Below, piece after piece: positions 14,275-22,847 of a stretch of DNA of 27,303 bases. The number at the start of each line of letters is the position of its first letter. Positions within the stretch are counted from its first letter, which is position 1. Source of the stretch: CAYOHY01 sp964403885 (GTDB taxonomy: Bacteria; Actinomycetota; Coriobacteriia; Anaerosomatales; PHET01); NCBI GenBank assembly GCA_964403885.1, contig CAYOHY010000027.1, forward strand, positions 1-27,303, in the 5' to 3' direction. The notes beneath the pieces were generated by a model. That model was given only the letters and a program-made list of their open reading frames with translations, was not told the DNA's origin and made no database searches. The position numbers and the translations under genes are program-made.

Positions 14275-15477
14275 ATGAAGAACACACGCACCAAGCTGCT
14301 CGCAGCCGTGCTGTCCGTGGCGCTGTTGGCCAGCGTCGGAACCACCGGATGCTCGAAGAAGGCAAGCGCCCAGGGCTCGACCTCCTCGGAGGGTGCGACC
14401 TACAAGATCGGCGTGGGCATGCCCATCACGCAGGGCGCGACCGCGCTAGGCGAGGGCATCACCCGCGCCGCCGAGCTCGCGGTGGCCCAGGCCAACGAGT
14501 CGGAGCGCGCCAAGGCGCTGGGCGTCAAGTTCGAGGTCCTCTCGGGCGACGATCTGGGCGACCCCAAGACCGGCGTGAACGTGGCCAACATGTTCGTGGG
14601 CGACCCGCAGCTCGTGGGCGTCATGGGGCACCTCAACTCCGGCGTGTGCATGCCGGCGTCGAAGGTCTACTCGGACAACAACATCGTCATGGTGGCGCCC
14701 GCCGCGACCAACCCTGACCTCACCCTCCAGGGCCTGAAGAACGTCTTCCGCCTGTCGACCATCGACACGGTGCAAGGCGAGTTCGCCGCCGACGCCGCGG
14801 TCAACAAGCTGGGCTTCAAGACCGCGTTCGTGGTCGACGACTCCACCCCGTACGGCGAGGGTCTGGCCGCTCGCTTTGGTGAGGTCTTCGCCCAGAAGGG
14901 CGGCAAGGTCGTGGGTACCGACAAGACCACCGACAAGGACACCGACTTCAACGCGCTGGCCACCAAGATCAAGGCCGCCAACCCTGACGTCGTGTACTTT
15001 GGCGGCGTGTACAACGCAGGCGCCCTGTTCGCAAAGCAGCTCGCCGACGCCGGCTGCACCGCCCGTTTCATGGGCGGCGACGGCCTCAAGGACGCCGAGT
15101 TCGTGAAGCTCGCGGGCGCTCCCTCGGAAGGTGCGTTGTCCACGAGCGTGGGCCTGCCGCTCGACAAGCTGCCCGCCGGCGCGGACTTCCTCAAGGCCTA
15201 CGAGGCCAAGTTCCCGGGCAAGCCCGTCTCGGCCTACGACGCGTACGGCTACGACTCCACCAATGTGGTCATCGACGCCGTGCTGGGCACCGCCGAGAAG
15301 ATGGGCGCGGGCAAGGTCACCACGCCCGCCGGTCGCGCTGCCGTCATCTCGGCCGTGGCCGCCACCAAGACCGACGGTGTGACCGGCGCGATCCAGTTCG
15401 ACGAGCGCGGCGACACGCTCAACAAGGTCATCACCCTGTACGTGGTCAAGAACGGCGAATGGGTGGCCTACGAGTAG
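14275..15477 (+). CDS. Branched-chain amino-acid-type ABC substrate-binding lipoprotein
   Basis: The ATG at 14275 gives 400 residues and is preferred over an upstream in-frame start that lies inside the promoter. The N-terminus is a lipoprotein signal ending in VGTTGC (Cys26), a slightly unusual lipobox. The rest is a type I periplasmic binding fold of the LivJ/LivK family: YKIGVGMPITQGATALGEG, then HLNSGVCMPASKVY, FVVDDSTPYGEGLA, and DAYGYDSTNVVIDA. The usual ligands are Leu, Ile, Val or related small molecules such as amides. No permease or ATPase gene is adjacent, so it is an orphan here. A strong terminator follows. Confidence 0.93.
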   Translation: MKNTRTKLLAAVLSVALLASVGTTGCSKKASAQGSTSSEGATYKIGVGMPITQGATALGEGITRAAELAVAQANESERAKALGVKFEVLSGDDLGDPKTGVNVANMFVGDPQLVGVMGHLNSGVCMPASKVYSDNNIVMVAPAATNPDLTLQGLKNVFRLSTIDTVQGEFAADAAVNKLGFKTAFVVDDSTPYGEGLAARFGEVFAQKGGKVVGTDKTTDKDTDFNALATKIKAANPDVVYFGGVYNAGALFAKQLADAGCTARFMGGDGLKDAEFVKLAGAPSEGALSTSVGLPLDKLPAGADFLKAYEAKFPGKPVSAYDAYGYDSTNVVIDAVLGTAEKMGAGKVTTPAGRAAVISAVAATKTDGVTGAIQFDERGDTLNKVITLYVVKNGEWVAYE

Positions 15478-15532
15478 GTCACACCCACTCGATCATCATC
15501 CGGACGCGCAACGGCGCGCGGCCGATGAGTAA

Positions 15533-15567
15533 CGGAGCCGCCCCGGGCACGTCTCGGGGCGGCTCCG
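15533..15567 (+). terminator. Strong hairpin terminator after the substrate-binding protein gene
   Basis: CGGAGCCGCCCCG (15533-15545) pairs perfectly with CGGGGCGGCTCCG (15555-15567), a 13-bp stem with a 9-base loop. The tail CCGTTTGTC is only mildly T rich. Confidence 0.8.
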
Positions 15568-15571
15568 CCGT

Positions 15572-15601
15572 TTGTCGGGAGCGCGTGCGCGCTGATATAC
15601 T
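15572..15601 (+). promoter_or_regulatory. Promoter of the M23 endopeptidase gene
   Basis: TTGTCG (15572-15577) and TATACT (15596-15601) are separated by 18 bases, directly after the terminator of the previous gene. Confidence 0.5.
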
Positions 15602-15667
15602 CTGAGGCGAAATGCGCCTTCCGGCGGTACCACTACTACGACGCAGCCCACCGGAGGATCTACCGCA

Positions 15668-16867
15668 ATGAATCGCAGCCGCGCAGTCTTCGCCTTCGCG
15701 CTCTCAGTAGCGCTCCTTCTGGGCACGACTTCTCCTGCGCCTGCCGTCTCCCGCTCCGAGCTCCAGCAGCACCGTCGCGCCGCCGATGAGGCCCGCAAGC
15801 GCGCAGCCGCGGCCGAGGCGCTCGCCAAGAAGCTCGCCGGCGAGGTAGCGGCCCTCGACGGCCGCATCGAGCAGCTCCAGGCCGAGACCGACGCGCTCGA
15901 CTCCCCCATCGCCGCCGCCACCAAGCGAAGCGCCGCGCTGCAGGCCCAGGTCGCCAGCTTGCGCTCCGAGTGCCGCTCGCTCGAGTCCGAGATCGCCTCC
16001 ACGCAAGTCGAGTTCGACCTGCAGCGCTCGTTGCTCGCCGACCGCGTGCAGTCCACCTACAAGCAGGGCACGTGGTTCTACCTCGACATGCTGCTGGGTG
16101 CGCAGAACTTCAACGACCTCATCACGCGCACCGAGCTCGTCAACCGCGTGATCGAGTCGAACAACAACATCGCCGCAGGGCTGTCGCGCACCAAGGACTC
16201 GCTCACGCGAGACAAGGTCAAGCTCCAGCGCTCCCTCGATCAAGCCGCCCTCAAGCGCCGCGAGGCCGAGCAGGTCGAAGCCGAGCTGCGCCAGATGCAG
16301 GACTCACGACAGTACAAGGTGAACCTGCAGGCATCGGTCCAGTCGCAAAAGACCACCCTGATGAAGAACGCCGAGGCCGACGCGGCCCGCGCCCGCGCAC
16401 TCGAGGCCGAGGAGGAGCGCGAGTCCGACCGCATCGCCGCCCAGCTGGCGGCCAGTGGCGGCTCGGGCGTGTTCGCGGGCACGATGGCGTGGCCGGTGCC
16501 TGCGTCTCACCGCATCACCTCCCCGTTCGGGCCGCGCATCTGCCCGTTCCACGGCCGCGAGATGCACAAGGGCATCGACATCGGAGCACCCATGGGCTCA
16601 TCGATCGTCTCGGCGGCCGATGGCACCGTGATCTACGCGGGGTACCGCGGATCGTACGGCAACACGCTCATGGTCGATCACGGCAACGGCGTGGTGACCC
16701 TCTACGCACACCAAGCGTCGGGCGGGTTCAAGGTAGGCAACGGCGACAAGGTGTCCAAGGGCCAGCGCATCGGCACCGTGGGCAGCACCGGCAGCTCGAC
16801 CGGCCCGCACCTGCACTTCGAGGTGCGCGTGAACGGCGTGCCCAAGAACCCGGTGACCTACCAGTAG
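15668..16867 (+). CDS. Secreted coiled-coil M23 (LytM) peptidoglycan endopeptidase
   Basis: The 399-residue product starts at ATG 15668 with GGAGGA upstream. A signal peptide covers residues 1-27 (cut near APAVSRS). Coiled coil runs to about residue 260. The M23 domain at about 275-395 keeps all zinc and catalytic residues: His300 and Asp304 (HKGID), His348 (YAHQ) and His381-x-His383 (HLH). The domain cuts cross-links in peptidoglycan, and the EnvC-like layout suggests activation through a membrane complex such as FtsEX, which is inference. Part of the coil (VQSTYKQGTWFYLDMLL) is similar to the coil of the NlpC/P60 protein. It converges on pth with 3 bases between. Confidence 0.94.
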   Translation: MNRSRAVFAFALSVALLLGTTSPAPAVSRSELQQHRRAADEARKRAAAAEALAKKLAGEVAALDGRIEQLQAETDALDSPIAAATKRSAALQAQVASLRSECRSLESEIASTQVEFDLQRSLLADRVQSTYKQGTWFYLDMLLGAQNFNDLITRTELVNRVIESNNNIAAGLSRTKDSLTRDKVKLQRSLDQAALKRREAEQVEAELRQMQDSRQYKVNLQASVQSQKTTLMKNAEADAARARALEAEEERESDRIAAQLAASGGSGVFAGTMAWPVPASHRITSPFGPRICPFHGREMHKGIDIGAPMGSSIVSAADGTVIYAGYRGSYGNTLMVDHGNGVVTLYAHQASGGFKVGNGDKVSKGQRIGTVGSTGSSTGPHLHFEVRVNGVPKNPVTYQ

Positions 16868-16870
16868 CGC

Positions 16871-17437
16871 CTAGCCCGCGTTGTACTCCCGCATGGCGCC
16901 CTCGATGCCGTGCTCGATGATGTGCAGCGTGGCCTGAGCCGCCGTGGGGATGGTCGCCTCGAACTCCTCGAGCGCGTCTCCCTTGAGTTGCTGGAGCACC
17001 CAATCGGCGGCGTCCATGCGACCGGGCGGGCGGCCCACGCCCACGCGCACGCGCAGGTAGCCGTCGGTGCCCAGCTTGTCGTGGATCGACCGCAGCCCGT
17101 TGTGGCCGCCGTGTCCGCCGCCTCGCTTGCACAGCACGCGTCCCGGAGCCAGGTCGATGTCGTCGTGGATGACGATCACGTCGGCGGGCTTCACGCCGTA
17201 GGCGTCGGCGAGGTTCTTCACGCTCGATCCCGAGAGGTTCATGAAGGTCTGCGGCTTGGCCAGCACGACCTCCTCGTCACCCAGCCGAACAACGGCGACC
17301 TGCGCGCCACCCTGGTCCTTCCAGTAGGTGGCGCGCAGATTCTCGCCGAGCAGATCGACCGCCAGGAACCCGGCGTTGTGTCTCGTGAGAGCGTAGAGGG
17401 GGCCCGGATTCCCGAGCCCCACGACGAGGCGCGTCAT
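16871..17437 (-). CDS. pth: Peptidyl-tRNA hydrolase
   Basis: The 188-residue product starts MTRLVVGLGNPG at ATG 17437. It frees tRNA from stalled peptidyl-tRNA by cutting the ester bond. Active-site residues match the well-known enzyme: Asn10, His20, Asn67, Asp92 and Asn113, with FMNLSG and GGHGGHNGLRS intact. It follows rplY by 36 bases and ends the long minus-strand cluster, the same order as ctc-pth in Bacillus. Confidence 0.97.
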   Translation of the reverse strand: MTRLVVGLGNPGPLYALTRHNAGFLAVDLLGENLRATYWKDQGGAQVAVVRLGDEEVVLAKPQTFMNLSGSSVKNLADAYGVKPADVIVIHDDIDLAPGRVLCKRGGGHGGHNGLRSIHDKLGTDGYLRVRVGVGRPPGRMDAADWVLQQLKGDALEEFEATIPTAAQATLHIIEHGIEGAMREYNAG

Positions 17438-17473
17438 CGAGCGCGCCCTTCGACGATGTTCTCCACGTGTGTG

Positions 17474-18109
17474 CTACTCCTCCTCGGCGGCCTTTCCGCC
17501 GATGACTTCGGGCTCAGCGACCTCGGCAGCCTCGCCCTCCTCGGTCTCGACACGCGGTGCCTGCACCGACGCGACGACGGCCTCGGGGTCATCGAGCAAC
17601 GTGATGCCCTTGGGGGCCTTGACGTCGCCCACGTGCAGCGAGTCACCGATCCCAAGGCCTGACACATCACACTCGATGGCGTCCGGAAGGTCTCCGGGCT
17701 TGCCTTCCACGTTGAGCTCGTGGACGTTCACGGTGAGGGTGCCGCCTGCTTTGACGCCCTCGGGGTCGTTCACCAGGTGCAGCGCCACCGAGGCGTGCAC
17801 CGCCTTGTTCATCGAGACTTCCTGGAAGTCCACGTGCAAGATGTTGCCCTTGACGGGCGAGTGCTGTACCTCGCGGATCATCGCGTTGACGGGCTTCTTC
17901 TCGCCCTCGAGCTTGAGCTCGACGAGCGATGACCCGGACGCGTGATGCGCTACGAAGAGCTCGAACTCGTGCTTGTCGAGGCTGATGGCCACCGATTCGC
18001 GTCCCACACCATACAGCACGGCCGGGATCTGGTGCTTCGAGGCGAGACGCTGTGATGCCTTGCCTACGATGTCTCGTGGAGTTGCGGCGAGCTCGCTTGA
18101 TGCGGTCAT
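17474..18109 (-). CDS. rplY: Ribosomal protein bL25 / CTC general stress type
   Basis: The 211-residue product has an N-terminal L25 domain (about 1-95; 5S rRNA binding, with IPAVLYGVG) and a TL5/CTC beta domain (about 96-185). It ends in an acidic tail (ETEEGEAAEVAEPE), as in long bL25 forms. The start at ATG 18109 has AAGGAG at normal spacing. It lies between prs and pth, the position of ctc in Bacillus. Confidence 0.95.
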   Translation of the reverse strand: MTASSELAATPRDIVGKASQRLASKHQIPAVLYGVGRESVAISLDKHEFELFVAHHASGSSLVELKLEGEKKPVNAMIREVQHSPVKGNILHVDFQEVSMNKAVHASVALHLVNDPEGVKAGGTLTVNVHELNVEGKPGDLPDAIECDVSGLGIGDSLHVGDVKAPKGITLLDDPEAVVASVQAPRVETEEGEAAEVAEPEVIGGKAAEEE

Positions 18110-18175
18110 TGGCTGCTCCTTGTCGATACCGGGTGTTAGGAGGTTCGTACCCGTTCGACCGCAGCGATGACGCGT

Positions 18176-19135
18176 CTAGAGCTGGAAGTCCGGGTCGAAC
18201 AGCTCCGAGACGCTCTCGTCGTTGAAGACGTTGTCGACCGCATGGGCGATGAGCGGTGCCACGGAGAGCACACGGATCTTGCCGTGGCGGCGCTCCTCGG
18301 GGACCGGCACCGTGTTGGTGACCACGACCTCCTCGACCGGCGCGCCGTCGATGCGCTCGAACGCCGGCGGCGAGAAGATGCCGTGGGTGGCGGTGACGTA
18401 GACCTTCGCGGCGCCCGCCTGCACGAGCGCCTTGGCGCCCTCGGTGATGGAGCCGGCGGTGTCGATCATGTCGTCGGCCATGATGCAGGTCTTGCCGCGC
18501 ACGTCGCCGATGACGTGGCTGATCTCGGCCACGTTGTGCTCGGGACGGCCCTTGTGCATGATCGCGAGGCTCGCGCCCAGCATGTCGGCGAGCTTCTTGC
18601 ACGCCTTGGCGCGGCCCACGTCGGGGCTGACCACGCAGCAGTTCTCGAGCTGAAGCGACTCGAAGTAGTCCGCAAGGATGGGCAGCGCGGTGAGGTGGTT
18701 GACCGGCTGGTTGAAGAAGCCCTGGATCTGACCCTGGTGGAGGTCCATGGCGATGACGCGGTCCACACCGGCGGTGGTGAGCAGGTCGGCCACGAGCTTG
18801 GCGGTGATGGGCTCACGCGCGGCGCTCTTCTTGTCCTGGCGCGCGTAGCCGTAGTGCGGGATGACGGCGGTGATGCTGTCGGCCGAGGCGCGCTTGGCGG
18901 CGTCGACCATGATCAGCAGCTCCATGATCATGTCGTTGACGGGCTTGGTGGCGGACTGCACCACGAATACGTCGGCACCGCGGACGCTCTCCAGGTAGCG
19001 AACGTAGATCTCGCCGTTGGCGAACTTGCGGATCTTGACGTTGCCGAGCTCGACTCCCAGATGGCGAGCGACGTCCTCGGCCAGTTCGGGGTTGCTCGTG
19101 CCCGAGAACACCATCATGCGCTTGCCCTGGTCCAT
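18176..19135 (-). CDS. prs: Ribose-phosphate pyrophosphokinase
   Basis: The product makes PRPP from ribose 5-phosphate and ATP for nucleotide, His and Trp synthesis. From ATG 19135 it has 319 residues, the normal length; a GTG two codons upstream is closer to AAGGAG and remains possible. Typical motifs are FSGTSNPELAEDVA at the start, MDLHQGQIQGFF (divalent-metal and ribose phosphate site) and the PRPP loop ADDMIDTAGSI. It is 31 bases downstream of glmU, suggesting a glmU-prs-rplY-pth operon. Confidence 0.97.
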   Translation of the reverse strand: MDQGKRMMVFSGTSNPELAEDVARHLGVELGNVKIRKFANGEIYVRYLESVRGADVFVVQSATKPVNDMIMELLIMVDAAKRASADSITAVIPHYGYARQDKKSAAREPITAKLVADLLTTAGVDRVIAMDLHQGQIQGFFNQPVNHLTALPILADYFESLQLENCCVVSPDVGRAKACKKLADMLGASLAIMHKGRPEHNVAEISHVIGDVRGKTCIMADDMIDTAGSITEGAKALVQAGAAKVYVTATHGIFSPPAFERIDGAPVEEVVVTNTVPVPEERRHGKIRVLSVAPLIAHAVDNVFNDESVSELFDPDFQL

Positions 19136-19166
19136 CGCCACGCCACTCCTTAAGTGAATGTCTGAC

Positions 19167-20534
19167 CTACTCGGCGCCACGCTTGCGCGTCGCCCAACCT
19201 TCGACGATCCGCTGCTCGGTGCGCTCCACCGCGAGCGAGCCGGCCGGCACGTCGCGCGTGATCGCGCTTCCCGCACCGGTGATGGCACCCTCGCCGATGG
19301 TCACCGGCGCCACGAGCATCGTATCAGAGCCGACGAACGCGCCGTCGCCGATGACGGTGGGGTGCTTGCGCGCACCGTCGTAGTTACAGGTGATCGAGCC
19401 GGCTCCCACGTTCACGCCGCGGCCGATGGTCGCGTCGCCGATGTAGGACAGGTGCGGGACCTTGGAGCCCTCGCCCACCACCGAGTTCTTGATCTCGACG
19501 CTGGTCCCGGCCTTGGCCCGCGCCTCCAGCACCGCGCCGGGACGCAGGTACGCCACGGGGCCCACGGTCGCGCCGGCGCCCACGGTGGCCGAGACGAGGA
19601 TGCTCGCGTCGACCACGGCGTCGTCGGCGACGCTCGAGTCGGTGATGCGGGTGTTGGGACCCAGCTGCACGCGGTCGCCGATGGTGGTCGAGCCCATGAG
19701 AAACGTCATGGGCGCGATCTCGACGTCGCGCCCGATGCTCACGTCCGGACCGATCCACACCAGGTCGGGGTCGATCATCGTGACGCCCTCGAGCAGGTGG
19801 CGCCGGTTGATGCGCGCCTGCAAGACCTTCGTGGCCTCGGCGAGCTGCACGCGCGAGTTGACCCCAAGGGTCTCGAGCGGGTCATCGGTGGCCGTCGCCG
19901 AGACGGTGAGCCCCTCGGACTTGAAGACCACGATCATGTCGGTGAGGTAGTACTCGCCCTGCGCATTGGCCGTGGTGAGCCGGTCGAGGTGCGCGAACAA
20001 GACGGCCGAGTCGAAGCAGTACGTACCGGTGTTGACCTCGGTGATCCGACGCTCCTCCGGCGTGCAGTCCTTCTCCTCGACGATGCGCTCGACCTCGCCG
20101 TCGCGGTTGCGCACGATGCGCCCGTAGCCGGTGGGGTCGGGCAGGTGCGTGGTGAGCAAGGTGACGGCGGAGCCGCTGGTCTCCCGCATCGCGATGAGTC
20201 CCGCGATGGTATCGGGTGTCATGAGCGGGGTGTCGCCCGACAGGACCACGAGCGAGCCGGCCTGGCCGCCCAGAGCCTCGCGGGCGCACATGACGGCGTG
20301 ACCCGTGCCCAACTGCTGGTCCTGACGCGCGCACGGGATCTCCGGGATGAGCGCCTCGACCGCCTCGGCCTTGTGGCCGGTGACGGCGACGATGCGCTCG
20401 ATGCCGGCCGCGCGCGCGGCATCGGCCACCAGGCGCACCATGGGCACACCGAGGACCTCGTGCGCGACCTTGGGCTTGTCGGACTTCATCCGAGTCCCCT
20501 CGCCTGCGGCGAGGATAAGGGCGGTGGCGCTCAT
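19167..20534 (-). CDS. glmU: Bifunctional GlmU (GlcN-1-P acetyltransferase / GlcNAc-1-P uridyltransferase)
   Basis: The 455-residue product makes UDP-GlcNAc for peptidoglycan. The N-terminal uridyltransferase has LAAGEGTRMKSDKPKVAHEVLG, QLGTGHA and LSGDTPLM. From about residue 250 the C-terminal left-handed beta-helix with hexapeptide repeats carries acetyltransferase residues (YIGDATIGRGVNVGAGSITCNYDG). The start at ATG 20534 has GGGGGA upstream. A tRNA-Gln gene ends 47 bases before it, and no terminator is seen between, so read-through from the tRNA promoter is possible. Confidence 0.97.
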   Translation of the reverse strand: MSATALILAAGEGTRMKSDKPKVAHEVLGVPMVRLVADAARAAGIERIVAVTGHKAEAVEALIPEIPCARQDQQLGTGHAVMCAREALGGQAGSLVVLSGDTPLMTPDTIAGLIAMRETSGSAVTLLTTHLPDPTGYGRIVRNRDGEVERIVEEKDCTPEERRITEVNTGTYCFDSAVLFAHLDRLTTANAQGEYYLTDMIVVFKSEGLTVSATATDDPLETLGVNSRVQLAEATKVLQARINRRHLLEGVTMIDPDLVWIGPDVSIGRDVEIAPMTFLMGSTTIGDRVQLGPNTRITDSSVADDAVVDASILVSATVGAGATVGPVAYLRPGAVLEARAKAGTSVEIKNSVVGEGSKVPHLSYIGDATIGRGVNVGAGSITCNYDGARKHPTVIGDGAFVGSDTMLVAPVTIGEGAITGAGSAITRDVPAGSLAVERTEQRIVEGWATRKRGAE

Positions 20535-20581
20535 CGTGAGAGTCCCCCTGTTCGATCGCGCGGCTGCGCGAGGGTGTTATC

Positions 20582-20655
20582 TGGCTGGGGCACCAGGATT
20601 CGAACCTGGATAGCGGGAGTCAAAGTCCCGAGTCCTGCCGTTGAACGATGCCCCA
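20582..20655 (-). tRNA. tRNA-Gln (anticodon TTG)
   Basis: The 74-base gene on the minus strand has a fully paired acceptor (TGGGGCA with TGCCCCA), G discriminator and encoded CCA (20584-20582). The anticodon stem CGGGA/TCCCG encloses the loop CTTTGAC, giving anticodon TTG (Gln). The T loop TTCGAAT is standard. It has its own promoter upstream. Confidence 0.96.
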
Positions 20656-20667
20656 ACGTGCCCGTGA

Positions 20668-20697
20668 AGTGTAGGTAGATGCCCAAACGCGCGTCAA
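20668..20697 (-). promoter_or_regulatory. Promoter of tRNA-Gln
   Basis: On the minus strand TTGACG (20692-20697) and TACACT (20668-20673) are 18 bases apart, placing the start a few bases before the tRNA 5' end. Confidence 0.6.
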
Positions 20698-20730
20698 CCA
20701 GCCCCGCGGCGTTTTTCGCCGGAGGGCTGG
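20698..20730 (-). terminator. Strong hairpin terminator after spoVG
   Basis: A 14-position stem (20698-20711 with 20717-20730), with one mismatch and one G-U pair on the minus strand, encloses a loop of five A. It follows the spoVG stop by 20 bases. The T tract is weak. Confidence 0.75.
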
Positions 20731-20749
20731 GGCAGCACCACCGTGAAAC

Positions 20750-21055
20750 CTACGCCTCGGCGACCATGGGGATGGCGGCGGCAGCGGCCTCGAAGGCGGA
20801 CAGGCCGCCCTCCTGCTCGAACTGCTCGAGCACCGCTTCCTGGATGCCGGTCCGCGCGTCCGTGTTGATCGGGTGGCAGATGTCGCGGAAGTCGCCGTTG
20901 GGCAGCTTCCTCGACGGCATGGCGACGAACAGTCCCTTGTCGCCGTTGACCACGCGCAGGTCGTGAATGACGAAGCAATCGTCGATGACGATGCTCGCGA
21001 TGGCGATCACCTTGTTCATCGCTACCGGGCGCAACGTGACTTTCGTGATCTGCAT
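20750..21055 (-). CDS. spoVG: SpoVG family RNA-binding regulator
   Basis: The 101-residue product starts at ATG 21055 with AAGGGGGAG upstream. It has the SpoVG core: MQITKVTLRPV, ASIVIDDCFVIHDLRVVNG, GLFVAMPSRKLPNGDFRDICHPIN. In Firmicutes it affects sporulation, cell division and virulence, and binds nucleic acid. Nothing else in the window points to spore formation, so a general regulatory role is more likely. Neighbours are the same as in Bacillus (ispE side and glmU side). It has its own promoter and terminator. Confidence 0.95.
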   Translation of the reverse strand: MQITKVTLRPVAMNKVIAIASIVIDDCFVIHDLRVVNGDKGLFVAMPSRKLPNGDFRDICHPINTDARTGIQEAVLEQFEQEGGLSAFEAAAAAIPMVAEA

Positions 21056-21113
21056 GAGACTCCCCCTTGCTGCGGTTCGAGCGGCCCCCACCGCCCGACG
21101 TTGCGCGTGCACT

Positions 21114-21143
21114 TGTGTACTCATTCGGTGCCCGCAGTATCAA
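21114..21143 (-). promoter_or_regulatory. Promoter of spoVG
   Basis: On the minus strand TTGATA (21138-21143) and TACACA (21114-21119) are 18 bases apart, about 60 bases upstream of the spoVG ATG and overlapping the stop codon of the gene before. Confidence 0.45.
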
Positions 21144-21145
21144 TC

Positions 21146-21910
21146 CTACCGCTTATTGCGGTCGAAGAGCACCCTTTCCGAGACAACCACGTCGATGGGT
21201 TTGTCCACATCGGCGCCTATCGAGGCGTGGGTGGTGTAGATCGCCGCACACGTGCCGCCCAAGAGCTCGCCGAGTTTGGCCTCGACATCGGCGGGATTCA
21301 GCGTGCCGGTGGCCATCTTCCACATGAACTTGAGCCCCACGACGCGCGCCATCTTCACGGGGCTCTTGCGGGTCTCGAAGAACCGCTGGCCTATCTCGCG
21401 AGCCTGCGCCACGAGCGCGGGCGTGAGCACCATCATGTTGCCGCCGGTGACCTCGCCGCCCGAGATGCGCACGAAGGTCCGCTCGGAGCCGGGGAACTGC
21501 TCGAGCATGTCCTCCTTGCGCACGAGCGGATAGCTGAAGTCGGCGTTTCGCGCGATGGACTGCGCCACGAAGTCGTCGATCGCCTGAGGGGTGAGCGCCG
21601 GCAGGTCGCCGGTGGTCAGCAGCACGGAGCGGTCGTTGCGAAACGCGTCCACGCCGGCGATCGCGTTATCGGCGAAGCGGCCATCGCTCACCACGATCTT
21701 GTCGGCCTTGTCGACCCACGAGCCCAGGTTCTCGGCGGTGGGGACCACCACGGCGACGTCGGCGATGGAGTCGGCGGCGCGCAGCGCTTCGACGACCCAC
21801 TCCACCATGGGCTTGCCGGCGACCGGCACGAGCCCCTTGATGTGGACGGTCGGGTCGATGACCTCTCCGTCACCGCCCGCAAGAACTACCGCGTCGACCT
21901 TCACGAGCAT
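21146..21910 (-). CDS. MobA/NTP-transferase-like protein
   Basis: The ATG at 21910 gives 254 residues and lies 4 bases after the ispE stop, so I prefer it to an upstream start inside ispE. The fold of the nucleotidyltransferase (NTP_transf_3) family is visible in VDAVVLAGGDGEV, VPVAGKPMVEWVVEAL and LTTGDLPALTPQAID. The usual LAGGxSxRMG arginine is missing, so nucleotide binding may differ. A longer C-terminal half (GGNMMVLTPALV, then FETRKSPVKMARVVG) resembles a family often found beside ispE in Gram-positive genomes. The substrate is unknown. Confidence 0.8.
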   Translation of the reverse strand: MLVKVDAVVLAGGDGEVIDPTVHIKGLVPVAGKPMVEWVVEALRAADSIADVAVVVPTAENLGSWVDKADKIVVSDGRFADNAIAGVDAFRNDRSVLLTTGDLPALTPQAIDDFVAQSIARNADFSYPLVRKEDMLEQFPGSERTFVRISGGEVTGGNMMVLTPALVAQAREIGQRFFETRKSPVKMARVVGLKFMWKMATGTLNPADVEAKLGELLGGTCAAIYTTHASIGADVDKPIDVVVSERVLFDRNKR

Positions 21911-21914
21911 CCCC

Positions 21915-22790
21915 TCATCCGCCGGTGACCACGACACCTGATCCTCTCAGTGCCGTGTCACATCCCCACCATCCGTGGGTCTCTGCCGAGCGTGCGATTG
22001 TGGCGGCCGCGTCACCGGTGTCGCACAGCGCGAACACCGCCGAGCCTGACCCGGCCACCGCAGCGCCCCTGACGCCCGACTGCTGCTTGAGCCATGCTAG
22101 CGCGTCGGCCACCGCGGGCACCACCGATGCTGATGCGCTTTCCATGTTGTTCGCGATCGCCGCGCTCACCGCGGAGGCGTCGTGTGCGTCAAGTGCCACA
22201 AGCAACCTCGTGGGGTCCGGTGCTACCGGCGGCGCGGCGTCGAACGCGCGGTAGGCCGCGGCGGTGGGAACCGGCATGGGGGGTCGGACCAGCACGACCG
22301 GCACGCCATCGAGTGCGGGCAGCTCGCGCGCGAGCACGTCACCTCGGCCGGTCATGAGCGCGCACCCGGTGGGCGCGAGAAAGAAGGGCACGTCAGCGCC
22401 CAGCCCCGCGGCCACCTCGATACAACGAGGGTCGCGCGGGTCCACACCCCACAGCGTGGCGAGGCCGGCGATGACCGCCGCGGCATCCGAGGAGCCGCCA
22501 CCCAGCCCTGCGCCGTGCGGGATGTGCTTGATGAGGCGGATCGCCACCTGCGGCCGACGCCCTACCGCCTCGCCCAGCGCAACGGCGGCGCGGTAGGCCA
22601 GGTTGTTCTCGGGAGAGACGCCCACCGAGGGCTCGCAGGTCAAGGTGAGCTCGGCGGCAGGCTCGATCTCGACCATGTCGGCAAGCTCGAGGGCGTGCAG
22701 CACCGTGGTGACGTCGTGGTAGCCGTCGGTGCGGACGCCGCCCACGCCGAGGTGGAGGTTCACTTTCGCAGGTGCGACGGAGATGAGCAC
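21915..22790 (-). CDS. ispE: 4-diphosphocytidyl-2-C-methyl-D-erythritol kinase
   Basis: The 291-residue GHMP kinase phosphorylates CDP-ME in the MEP isoprenoid pathway. Lys9 (APAKVNLHL) and Asp133 (GADVPFFL) are the expected active-site residues. The ATP loop is PHGAGLGGGSSDAAAV (about 91-106). The GTG start has GGGAG 5 bases upstream. It lies directly after the veg terminator, leaving 26 bases for a start region, so its promoter must lie in or beyond the hairpin. Confidence 0.95.
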   Translation of the reverse strand: MLISVAPAKVNLHLGVGGVRTDGYHDVTTVLHALELADMVEIEPAAELTLTCEPSVGVSPENNLAYRAAVALGEAVGRRPQVAIRLIKHIPHGAGLGGGSSDAAAVIAGLATLWGVDPRDPRCIEVAAGLGADVPFFLAPTGCALMTGRGDVLARELPALDGVPVVLVRPPMPVPTAAAYRAFDAAPPVAPDPTRLLVALDAHDASAVSAAIANNMESASASVVPAVADALAWLKQQSGVRGAAVAGSGSAVFALCDTGDAAATIARSAETHGWWGCDTALRGSGVVVTGG

Positions 22791-22816
22791 ACAGACTCCC
22801 TGCGCTGGGAAACGAA

Positions 22817-22847
22817 CGAGCGCGGCTCAGGTGATGAACCGCGCTCG
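22817..22847 (-). terminator. Hairpin terminator after veg
   Basis: CGAGCGCGG (22839-22847 read on the minus strand) pairs with CCGCGCTCG (22817-22825) in a perfect 9-bp stem with a 13-base loop. The minus-strand tail TTCGTTT is T rich. Confidence 0.75.

Noticed and set aside
18167..20678. Long plus-strand frames opposite prs and glmU
   Set aside because: His/Asp/Gly-rich shadow translations; the minus-strand genes are well conserved.
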